Below, one piece after another: positions 22,823 through 33,398 of a stretch of 64,000 nt of DNA (position 1 is its first letter; each line of letters begins with the position of its first letter). Position numbers and translations under genes: made by a program. The stretch is from Oscheius sp. JU75. Its lineage: Eukaryota; Nematoda; Chromadorea; Rhabditida; Rhabditidae. The notes beneath the pieces were generated by a model. That model saw only the letters and a program-made list of their open reading frames with translations, was not told where the DNA came from and did not search any database. Location: assembly GCA_037178855.1 (NCBI GenBank), contig JASJZC010000001.1, forward strand, positions 5,456,001 through 5,520,000. Reading direction: 5' to 3'.

Positions 22823-25534
22823 CTACAGTATCTGTACTCTGTTCCTCTGCTCTCGGAATACTTGTACTTGTTCGATCAACTCGATCAGATTGCGATCCGA
22901 TAGAGATCGGATTCGCTTGTCCAGGTTCCTGTAAACACTCTCCTCCATCAGTTTGTCCGGCTTCGAGAGCTCGTCCGTTCGTTGAGAGAGCTCGGACAGA
23001 GTCATGGACTTCATGACTGGCAGATGGAAGACAATCGAGAGAAACAGTAGCTCGAGGACCAAAGATGTCAGCAGATCCTTCTTCGTGTTCAGCTCTCCAC
23101 ACAAGTACCGTTCACATGCTCGCTGAACCAAATTTTCGGAAAGAAAACTGAAAAAATGACCTTCAGGACAGGAAGATCGTTCAGTTCGGCATCGATCAGG
23201 AAGTCACAAAAGTCCTCTACATACTCCATTTCTGGGAGCACGACCCTGTTGAAGTAGAGATTAGCCAGACCCTTAAACACCCATATTTTCATCGTTGGGG
23301 ATAAACCTACATCATGGACATGCTCCTTGCTGCTCTCGGTACATTCGAAACACTTCTCCTCGTCCTCTTCCTCATCGTCTCCCTCTCCCCCGGATTCGCA
23401 CGTCTCCGAATCCTCGGCTTTTGAGTCGTACATGATTGAACTTCGTCGTTCGCAAGAATCACAGCAGGATATGAGAAGCTAAACTCTAGGGAGAAGGACA
23501 GCTAGTTAGGTTACTCTCTTAAAGAGATGCTCGTGATCAGGCGGCTGAGAACAAGTCTCGATGAGGGAACTTCTTCTGGAACCTGGCTTTCGCACAGTAT
23601 TCTTTTCCCTCTCCTCGTCCATCACCTGTTGGAACTTGGCCTCGTAGTCCACCTTCTCTTTCCGAGTGATCGAGCAGCCAGTATCTTCTCTCTTCCTGGA
23701 ATGACTATAAGCGGTCAAATGTGGGAGAGTACAAGGTTGTCTATTTTAAACTGTTCTCGCTTCTCTGTCTGTCTGAAGCCGTTATTGCAATAAATGTGCA
23801 CTAGTTTGTGCGCACATTAATTGCTGGCAAATGTCAGTTTGGGGATAGCTTCGTTGGAGGAACGTTACTCCTGTCACAGTATCTCGACCAGAGGGATACA
23901 TGCAGGCGTGTTGAAGTGAGAGGGAAGGACGGGAAGGTCCAGAGCAGGTGGACAACAGGGAAGAGAAACCGGGCAAAGTTTGAAGGAATTATAACTGTCA
24001 TTGAGCCCCTCTAGGGGCGATAGCCTTACTTGGATGGGAAGTAGAGTCGGGGGATGGAAATTGGTACAGAGAGTGAAAGGGATGCGGGTTCGAGGGACCT
24101 TTAGCAATTGTTTTACTGGAGAAGGGACACCCCGAAAGGCCGCAACAAGTTAAGCTACCCTAACTTGTTGCTTGTGACCTAACTTGTTATCGACAAATCT
24201 AGTTCTAAATGCCCAAAGTCTCTGTATGTCTGTCTGTAGAAAGCCCTAATTGGCAAGTTGTGACAGTTACTTCGTGACAGCGATTAGTGACAACTATTTT
24301 GAAGCCAAGTAAAATCGCATCATTTTGGGAGATGCGTTTCTGGGAGAACGTAGTCCGTATCACGGTAGCTTGACTGGAACATTATCTACCTGTCACGAGC
24401 CCCAACGGGACATCAGCCAAACTTGCGTTCTTGGAAACCTTCCTATTTTACACCCTGGCAACTTTTCGCATGTCCCTTTCTTCTCAAAATGGCTTGTGCC
24501 AAATGTTTGTCACCCACGCGAGGATCGAACCCGAGTGGTGCGGTTCGAATGGCGCCTCTTATCAATACAATAACTTTTTCACTGATCATTAAAGCTCTAT
24601 AACTATGGTTTGAGACCGGGAACCCCAAAATATGATTGCACATTATACTCAGCTCAAAAACTCTACGCAATGATACTGTCACAAAATGAGAGCGGGATCG
24701 AACCCCTGGTTTCTCGCGTTCAAACCTCTTGTATCTATACGTACGGACGTTAGTGCAACACACAGAGTTGCGCAGATAATTTAAAATAGATTCTTACTTC
24801 TTCGACCTCCTCCTATATATTTTACTGTTGACTCGAGCATTGTAATTTGTGGTCAAGAACGATTTCTGCGGAGTTGGAAAGACGCTGTCCAAGTAGGTAT
24901 ATGGATCGAACCACTTGGCGTCCATCTTTATCTGGACCGATATCTTAATAACTTTTCCGATGTTTTCCTAAACTCTCCTGGTTAATACCACATTATCCAA
25001 CAAACCTGAATGTACTGGGAAATATAAGCTCGGTCCTTGTCCGTAATCTCAGCTCCTCTGCCTCTGACCATCTTGATTGTTTTGCCTATTAGTTTCATTG
25101 TCACCTTCCGAAATAGACTTACTCTCTTTGCACAACGGTTCCTCAGCCCTCGACTCGTTCGGAATGATTGCCACGACGGCTTTGACATCGACATTGCTTA
25201 CGGGTCCGTCCACGAAATACAGCTCGACGGCAATGTAGTTCGTCGGGCTGTCGAATCCGTCTCCTTCCAGATCGTCTTCAGAAGACATTTGCATCTGAAC
25301 ATGTCTCTTTCTCTTTTGAACTGAAAACTTTCTAACGTTGCCTGTAGTGCCTTGAATCTTGAGATTCCATTGGAAAGAGACGTGATCGTGAACGATTGCA
25401 AACTTCGGTGAGACCAGTAAGACAACATGTTCGTCAGCATTCACCGGTCGAAGAGTAACCTTCGGTGTCCATGTGTATCGGAATCCGATTCTTTCAACTG
25501 GGGTACCCGGGACAGTAGGAGAATCGACAGACAT
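22823..25534 (-). CDS. BTB/POZ protein with long N-terminal domain (MATH-like possible)
   Basis: Six exons (25534-25123, 25085-25006, 24967-24798, 23704-23515, 23478-23161, 23122-22823) join in phase to 489 residues. The C-terminal half has the BTB pattern: an acidic linker, MKIWVFKGLANLYFNRVV, YVEDFCDFLIDAELNDLPVL, then RACERYLCGEL, matching the last helices of BTB domains that recruit Cullin-3. The first 230 residues are beta-strand-like (RIGFRYTW, NLKIQG, YIAVELYFVDG, VIKISVQIKMDAKWF) and may be a divergent MATH/TRAF fold, as in nematode BATH proteins; this is inference. The third intron is about 1.1 kb and holds tRNA-like repeats. Likely a substrate adaptor for a CUL3 ligase. Confidence 0.75.
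24500..24740 (-). repeat. Two tandem tRNA-derived (SINE-like) repeat units
   Basis: Within the large BTB intron, the minus strand carries two pol III B-box sequences about 175 nt apart: CGGGTTCGATCCTCGCG (plus 24519-24535) and GGGGTTCGATCCCGCTC (plus 24690-24706). Each is preceded by a similar TATnGATA...AGAGG segment and followed by a GTGACA tail. Neither folds into an intact tRNA cloverleaf. Confidence 0.5.
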
Positions 25535-25856
25535 TTGCAGAGAAGAATTGACAAAGAGCAGAGATAGGCAGTTGTTTGCCACAGTGTGAGAGTCGAAATG
25601 TATGCAAATCCGAAGGACTGTCGACGGGGCAAAACAGGGAAAGCGATGAAGAGAGAGAGGATGGGGCGATGTTCGATTAGAGAGGAGAGCGATGTCTCTC
25701 TTATAGAAAGCGTAATTGGAAAAGGAGAGTGTTTACGCTAGGACGGAGTAGTTGGGAATTATGCAACAGAGTCGGGGAGTTCAGAAGATTTTGTCGTTTT
25801 CTGTTTGCATTAGATCTTGACCTGTGGTCATTGACTGGCACACTGGGAAAGTCAAA

Positions 25857-26164
25857 GCTGGACAGACCAGTCAACGACGGGACAGGTTTACAGGCTAACA
25901 ACATGATAGTAGCTACAGAAAAAGCCTCGAAAAACGGTCTTTCCAAAGTTCTCGCAATTTTTGAAGTCTTGTCAAAAGTTGTCAATAAATTCTAACAAGG
26001 TATGTTCCCTTCCAACTATGTCAGAAATTATTGATTATTGACAACCTTGGACAAGACTTCAAAAATTACGACAACTTTGGAATGATCGCTTTTCGAGGTT
26101 TCTTCTGCTGCTATCATGTTGTCCGCCTGTAAACTTGTCCCGTCGTTGACTGGTCTGTCCAGCC
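25857..26164. repeat. Inverted repeat, arms about 130 nt, spacer about 48 nt
   Basis: Left arm 25857-25987 and right arm 26036-26164 are reverse complements at roughly 80-85 percent. Both arms also read the same peptide on opposite strands (LDRPVNDGT, IFEVLSKVVN) followed by a stop. It lies between the BTB and F-box genes. It may be a foldback element or a head-to-head duplication of a small exon. Confidence 0.8.
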
Positions 26165-26321
26165 TCGGCTCTGTCTGTCCGTATCCACATGCCAAAAAGG
26201 TCAAGTTTGAAATGCAAGACAGTCTTTCCACTGAGAACTAACTGACACACAGGCTTTAGTGGTGGAAGTTTAATTCATTCCTAAGTACAATGAGTATCGA
26301 TGTTCAAACATAAGCAGCCGG

Positions 26322-27495
26322 TCACCGGCAAGGGATGGCGCTAGTCAGCAAAGAAATCCGGTGTCCTTGATTAGATAGCTCGTTGGACATTGTCGTGTAG
26401 AGGTTCTCAAGATCGGTTGGATCCAACTGAAAAAGAACTGAACATTGAACTGATCCAGACACTTACCGTACTGTTCCTCAGATCGCAAATAAAGTGTTGA
26501 AGTCGAATGAAAGAATTCAGATAGGGAGCGTACTCGGAGAGGACGCCTTGGATTTCCGGTGAATGTTCACTGGAAACGCCTGATCCTATTTCTAAAAGTG
26601 ACGTGCATTATCAAAAAGAGTGAAAGTTGCAAGACTCACCAAGACGCAGGGTTCGAACTCGGGACCGATGCTCGAAGGGGAGAGCAGCATGGATGGCGCT
26701 CTGTAGTATGAGGCCGGCTTTCTCCCCCCAGTCGACGCGTAGAGTAACACCAGTCAGGTTGGCGCGGTCTGTAACTGGGTGCTGAAGGCTCAACCTGGGC
26801 TGGGGATACCCGAGAGCATCCGGTTGAAGATGGGAGTGATGAGTCGGTTGCACAGGGAAGAGTCGTACTGATGAGAAAAGTGACAGACGGCCGAAGAGCC
26901 ATCACAGTTCACCTCGACACTGTTCTTCTCGTCAGTTTCGAGTCGAAGAGTCGAGAGTCCTCGACGGAAATGTGTCACGAAGACTGTCAGTCTCTGAAAA
27001 ACGCAGGTGGACAGCTTCTTGTGTTAACTACTTGATAACTGTTAGCGGTCGTATTCTGGGAGACTGTTCTCTTGCCAGGACGGAGCTTGATTTCTAGTCG
27101 GCGGATTCGATAGTCTATAACAAACAAATTAGTTCAGTTCCCTAAAGATACTCACTCTGTTTACACAGAGCATCCAGAACAGTGTAGTCCTTGGCATCCT
27201 CAGCCTTGGTCACGACGATCTCCTTCAAATGGATAGCCCTGACAATTACATCTTCCCAGAAGTTCGAGGTGGTTTGGATCGACATTGGCTGCCAGAGAGA
27301 CTGGCCGGAGAAGGTTAGAGTAGCTCCCTTGGAGTTCCACCCAACTTCTAGTCGCTTGATGTCTCGGAAGAGCGTGTTTTGGACAATCCTGTCCAGATGG
27401 GAGTCGGATTCGACGAAGGAGACGACATCTTCCAAAGGAAGACGATGGCAGATGAGGCGAATAACCTCAGCAGGTAGCTGGTGGAAGAGAGACAT
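26322..27495 (-). CDS. F-box protein
   Basis: Six exons (27495-27156, 27114-27032, 26993-26810, 26768-26640, 26591-26467, 26426-26322) close in frame to 321 residues. The F-box is at residues about 3-40 (FHQLPAEVIRLICHRLPLED), the motif that binds SKP1 in SCF ubiquitin ligases. The remainder has alternating strand/helix pieces such as RRLEIKLRPGKR, LTVFVTHFRRGLSTLRL and RANLTGVTLRVDW, reminiscent of nematode F-box families with a C-terminal substrate-binding domain, but no named domain was recognised. A 41-nt intron between 26810 and 26768 is needed to restore the frame. The ATG directly follows TTTTCTTCAG. Confidence 0.82.
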
Positions 27496-29576
27496 CTGAA
27501 GAAAAGAGAGAAATGAGCGAGAATGTTGCAAACAAAGAGCTGATAAAGACACGTGCTAGACAGATGTGAGAGTCTCAAGAGGAGTCTTTTCCCGGAGTAG
27601 ACTCATCAGGAGAAGGTTCAGAAAAACAGGTCTGGGCCGATAGACATAGCAGGTAAGCGTTTGAAAAAAAAAATGTTGGCTTGAACGATACAACTTGGTA
27701 TCTCTGTATACTCAGTACTATTCTATCTCTAACGTTTGACTCTATTCATTTCCAGAACCGAAATGAGTTTCTCCTACCTGGCTCGAGCGGTAATAGTGCC
27801 GACTGCAGCTTAATTGAGCCTAAATTCGAACCCAAGATCGACAATGTTTTTGCTTTTGGGTAAAAGAGTCAAACAGGGTGAGGAGATAGCAAAGAGTTCC
27901 TCTCCGAGAGTCTTCAAGAAGCGTTTCAGCAAAACAACGGTTAGATAAAAGGATAAGGGAGTTATTTTTTCAGAGAGACGGGAGCAGATAGCACCGGTCA
28001 TAAAAGGTAGTAGATCCGCCAGAAGGGGGTGCGAGGATCTGCTGACCGTGTCAAGTAAATACTCATAGAGAGAGGACGATCCACCTTCCCAGCTGTCGCT
28101 TGGCCCCGCCCCCGCCTAGCAGATTTCCGCGACAAATGCCAAACGGTCTATGCATCGGTGCGTGAGAGCGTCGCTACACATATGCACCCGTCTTATTCAC
28201 GTGTGTGGTCCTGTCGCATTAAGATCAAAGAGATCCTTTGTTTGTTTCTGGTAGCCACACGGTTTTAGACGCAGGATATAGGCGGTGCGAGATAAAAAGA
28301 GCCGATTGACCAGTCAAGGAGCAGTCAACAACTAGTTGATCCTTTTACCAAGCGAGTTTCTAGCATTCAACTTACTTTTTTTTTATTCTAAGGTTTAATC
28401 ATAAACAAGAGGTCTATCTATGATAACAAGGAAATATTTTCTCCTTTTTTGTGGAAACGGAGAATGAGGCAATACATTACCCAAACTTGGCTGATCAAAG
28501 GGTCTAGCGAGGAGAGGAAACTTCCTTCGGTAGTCACATTACATATATGAACAAACATAACTTTTGACCCAAGAGAACATACTTATATTCTCCAATATTC
28601 TACAAGGCTATATTATTCTTTTTCCTAGAGGACTTTTCAAAACATAGCAAAACTTGATCCTGAGTACTGAAACTTAGATTAGAGTGGAACCCGAGTGAGT
28701 ATGCAGCTCTGCAAGGGTCGGTCAAGAGGAAGAATGAAGGAGGGAAACGAGAGCGCCTATCTCAACAAAACATGTACCCCCTGAACTGGTAAACAATCCG
28801 CTCAGCGTTTCTCTCTTCAACATTCCGAACATTCAAATCACTCTCAAAATAGAAAGGTCACTTGCTTTTCCTTATCATAATTCGTAGTCTCTTGACTATC
28901 TTCAGGGGCCCCCTCCAAAGACTGTCCTGGACACAAAAGTCCGTCTTTTCTACGACACCGCTCAGCCTTATCAGCATCGACTACTTTCCGCCTGCACTCA
29001 TGGCAAACAGGGTGTTTTCCCGTGTGCTCTCCGCGGTCAGCATGGATGACTACTCTGTTGTCCTGGAAAGGGTCGAAGGATCTCTTTTTCGAGTTCGGAA
29101 TCCCCCTGTATTTCCATCGAAGAATGGTGATAGGGACTGCTGCGCTGTATACAGAATGATCGGCCAAAAATGGTCAAAAATGGCTGTGCTCAAATTCATG
29201 AATCTCGCGACTTTTGGTGACGAGAATTTTGCTGAAAATTTGAATCTCCCGCTAACTTCCAATTCGGGCCAGGATCCATTTGGTACGGACAGTCCTTTAA
29301 CCTGTTTAACTATGGCTCCTTCCCAATAGCCTTTTGTCTCTCTTTCCCTTGTCCATCAAGAGAATCCCCTGTCGAGATAATTACCCCCAGTTGCGTATGT
29401 TAATCCCCATTTTGCGAATAATTTATGTACAGAAGGCCCTATCACAGAAGTGGACTACGGTTGTTGTTTGGAAAGAATATGCTAAGACCCGACGTGGATG
29501 ATCTCATCTGATGAGCACACCTGAAAGGAAGACGATTGTTTGCGTAAGAGGTTTTGACCCTTACCTGCCTCTCTCT
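27496..29576. other. Intergenic region between F-box gene and wdr-23
   Basis: About 2 kb. A moderately long open frame exists on each strand at 28862-29329, but without splice or start context or recognisable protein. A GC-rich patch lies near 28090-28240. Nothing else supported. Confidence 0.4.
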
Positions 29577-32320
29577 CTACCCAATCTTGTGACATTTGCT
29601 CAGCTTTATTGCTGGCTGACGGTCTTTCCGTTCATCGAAATTCCAGATTGCCGCATAGCCATCCCAGCCCTGAAAAGATAAATGTACTCTCTATGGGTCA
29701 AGAACTTACAGTAGTTGCAATCTCATTGAATTCGGGATGCCAGGCACAGTCGCGGACGACTGCAATGTGCCCGGGAAGACGCTGTTCGACCTTCTCGCAC
29801 AGTATATCATAAACTGAAATCTGTTTGTAAGAGGGGCTCTGAAGCTGTAACCAACCAATGACTTCTCCCCTAGCACAGCCGGTGTAGATATAGCGTCTGC
29901 CTGTGTTTTCCGGCGAGAACTTGGCTCGAACAAGAGTGTGTAAGACACAATGACCACGGAAGGTCATCACGGATGTGTCACCTGCAATCTGGGCGTTAGA
30001 GACTCCACTTTGCGGTTTGTAAGCATTTTCAATATTTGATCAGAACACCTACCTTCAATGCACTTGCTGTATCTCCTCATCTTGGTCGGTGGCGCCTGCC
30101 ACCTGTAGTCCCAGTTCTGTTCCTGAACTGCGGCCATTGTTGCCTTGGCGGCCGAGGCTGGCGAGAAATGACGTAGATCCCAGAGTTTGATAGACTGATC
30201 CTTACAGTTACTCAAGAGGTATCTGAACGTTGCCCTTGAATATGTGGCCCCTAATCTAACAGACCTGTTGTCTCCTCTGCTGTCAATGTAGGTGATTCCG
30301 TCACGATGACCAGCAAAAATTCCGACTGGAGTCGGATCTCCGAGTCTGGACAGAGCTCTTCGGTCCCAGACCTTGACCAAACCGTCGTCTCCGCCACTGA
30401 AGAAGAGAGCCTCGTTGTCGTTGTTGTAGCAGCACTGAAATTACGATTGGATTCACATTATATGGGCCCCGCAACGACCAGACTCTCTGAACACATCAAA
30501 ACTCACAGCATTAACATCGTCTCCATGAGCATCTTCCACGTAAACAATCCGTCTACGCGTCTCAATGTCAAAGATGTTCAAACTTCCGTCCGAGGTCCCA
30601 GCCAGGACCTCGGTTCCGTCCTGATTCACCCGGACCGTGAATACGGCTGTGGCTCTGAAACTGACGCTATTTTTGGTACTTAGCAGAATACTAACGTGTC
30701 AACAGACGGGATATCCAATAAGTGGAAGGAGATTCCTTCAGGGGCGTCGACTGTTGGTTCACCTAACCTAAAAGCGTCACCATTGAGGTTCTTTTGCCAA
30801 GACTTACGTGCAGTAGACTACGGCATCCTTCCAGGTTCCGTAAGCTAGAGCTCTACCGTTGGGAGCCATTGCCACGTCCAGGACTGACCAGTTGACTCCT
30901 TGCAACTGAAATTGTACACTATTTTTGGGTTTCAAAGACACGCTGCTCACAACAGCGTAGCACACCAACTCCATGGATTCAAACTCTACTCGAATTAAAG
31001 TTGCATATTGAAGCCCTTACCCTGTACTGGTTGGTCATGTGGTATTTCCTCTGTTTTCCTGAGGGAGCATAGAACCGAATGGTCTCGTCCTGTGCCGCGA
31101 TGGCCAACTCGTTGCCGTTGTCCACGTACTGACAGCAGAAGAACTTTGTTCTCAGCTGCTCGAAGACTTTTCTCTGATTGGGGAAGAACCTAAATTTCCA
31201 TTCTGAATGCTACTAGCCACAGAACTTGCCTATTTTCAAGACAACGTCTCTCGCATGATCTGATAGCCGGTCCTGGATGTCGACGGAAGAGATTCCTTCC
31301 CAGCTGCATCAGTCTGCAGACCTTCAGGACACTTGTTTTAGCCACGCATCTGTTCATCATGTCCTCTTTCAGCTCGTTGGCCGACTGAAGCGACAGTTGA
31401 TTAAAGACTTGTGGATCGGCTACCTCCTGATTGTTGATGCTGACGCGATCGAAGCGCTTCGACTGCTGGTTGCGTTGGAAGAGCTCGTCGCGCACTCGAC
31501 TCATCCTAGTCTCACAGTCCTGATCCGAATCTGTCTTGCCGTCTTCCGAGTCGGAAGAGGACGCATCCTAAATGAGAAAAATTCAGTGTGTCTAAATTGA
31601 AACCATGTCAGGATCGAAGTCCTGAAAATCAGACAAAAGTCTTCTAACTGAAAGAATCTAACTGATATACACACGTATTGGTATAATCGGCCTCTGTCAG
31701 TAATGTGAGAGTCAAGAGTCCAGCTTGTCTATCAGTTTGTCACTGTCCGGACAACGACAGGGCATCTCTAATGACCTGTCAAATCCTAAAGTCTTCTCAA
31801 AAGTTCCCTCTATTCTTTAATCCCTCCTAGAATAGAATGACTATGACTGTCCGGACACGCTTTCTACGTCAGCGAGGAGTGCTTTGTGCTTGAGACAGGA
31901 GATCAATCGACCAACTCACCATGTCCACTTCTTCCTCCGTCTGGAAAGACACACATTAGACTGAGGTAAAATGACAGAGACTTACACAGCGTCTTCGGTA
32001 GCTTGTGGAGCTGCTGGCCTCGTTCTGTAGTTGGGCGGAGGCAATCTGCGCCGCCCTCGCGAGCAAGCCGTCTTCCTCTGAAAATTGTCATCATCTGACC
32101 GCCATTTTTGTGATTCGTGTGCTTTTCGTAGCTAGGTCACGGAAGGAAGTTGCAAGAATAAAATTTAGACCAAGGTTCAGTCATCAAAACAGTTTCGAAC
32201 ATTCTCTGTAGTTATTCTTCAAAATGATGACAATTCACCACCGAGTCTCTAGTCCGATGTTTGTCACCCCCTGAACGGGAACTCACCCTCACATTGCAAG
32301 CTCTTTTTGTTCTTATCCAT
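29577..32320 (-). CDS. wdr-23: WD-repeat substrate receptor of CUL4-DDB1, WDR-23 / DCAF11
   Basis: Adaptor of the CRL4 ubiquitin ligase; in C. elegans WDR-23 targets the SKN-1/Nrf stress factor. Thirteen exons close in frame to 544 residues, matching DCAF11 (about 546): 32320-32287, 32077-31986, 31940-31920, 31567-31230, 31189-31021, 30905-30808, 30767-30696, 30654-30507, 30434-30265, 30222-30053, 29981-29856, 29813-29710, 29669-29577. WD repeats are seen as NGNELAIAAQDETIRFY, TEVLAGTSDGSLNIFD, EALFFSGGDDGLVKVWDRR and LLSNCKDQSIKLWDLR; the last two carry the WDxR box that docks DDB1. Also NRFFPNQRK and CAWHPEFNEIATTGWDG. The intron after 31230 starts with GC (AG|GCAAGT) instead of GT. Exon 3 is only 21 nt. 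Confidence 0.94.
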
Positions 32321-33398
32321 CATTCCAGCGAAAAAGGAGATTCCGAAGCGATAGATTAATGAAAAGCACAATCCCATCCAACGCCAAGAGCTACTTTTTC
32401 AATGTTTGGGGCGAGAGAGTCAAAAGACCAATCGAAACTCTGAAATAATTGGCTTTGAGCTGGGATGATGATAAGAATGAGGATGTACGAAAATGGGGAA
32501 CGGATTTGATGAGAAAACGAAGAAGTCAAGAATCAAAGACGTGCCGAGCGAGTTTTGTAAACAGCTTGCTGCCGGGGAAAACACTGGGAATTATTTTGGT
32601 TCATGGGGTCTATCAGTAACGCTTGAGAGTGCAGACTGGGAAAAAGTAGAGATCAGCCGCAACAATATTCCATTTTAATCGCGTACTTCTGGCTCATATG
32701 CTTACTTCGAGACTATCGATGTTCTACAAAGTTGCAGTTCTCGATCTTATTGGGTTACAATTGAAAGAGCTCTGATGTTCTCTAGTTACTGCTGTTTTTG
32801 TTGTTGATGTAAAGGGAAATTATATGTCTTTAAATTAGTGCCGATCTACTGGCAATGTTTTCAACATGGAAAAAGAAAATATTCCGGATTCTGTCTGGAA
32901 TAAAAACTAAGGAAAAATGATTTAAAAAAAGGGCCCGATCAATGACTGTTTGTCGCAAAAAGAAGAGTTTTGTAGCCCGCTGATACGGAGGGGGACGGTG
33001 ACTGGGAATCAATACTCGAAAGAAGCCGGTCTCTCGCGAGAGTGAGCGGACTGGCTGTTCAATGGACGAACAGCTGGCTGTGATGACTAGAGAAAGAGGG
33101 ACCCGAAATGATGACAAAAGTCTTCTTATCGAAGCAGTTGAGGGGACACACAAAACACGTGACGCGCTCGCGCGGCTGATGAAAATGGCAATCGGACCGG
33201 GGAGAGGACGTGTTTTCAGTCCGGCCTCGATCGATTCCCGTCTCGTAGCGTCGAAAATACTCATGTGATGTCTGGGAGGAGAGTGCAGTGACTCATTAAG
33301 TCCAGCTCGATGCAAAATAACAATATTTATTACCTGAATTCAGTAGTACCAGTACAATTATGACACAAAAAGGAAAGATTTCGGTAAGCGGAAGGGAA
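32321..33398. other. Region between wdr-23 and the PC-esterase gene
   Basis: Probably contains the wdr-23 promoter and the 3' UTR of the upstream gene (TTTATT, a minus-strand poly(A) signal, at 33326-33331). Open frames on both strands at 32830-33315 overlap and have no domain or splice support. Confidence 0.4.

Noticed and set aside
28844..29329. 155-codon plus frame and 107-codon minus frame with a zinc-finger-like HTGKHPVCHEC
   Set aside because: There is no second Cys/His pair at C2H2 spacing and no splice context. The plus and minus frames overlap, so chance is likely.
32830..33315. 161-codon minus-strand open frame and overlapping plus frame
   Set aside because: It lies between the poly(A) signal of the PC-esterase gene and wdr-23. 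Composition is low-complexity, and no start context or domain was seen.
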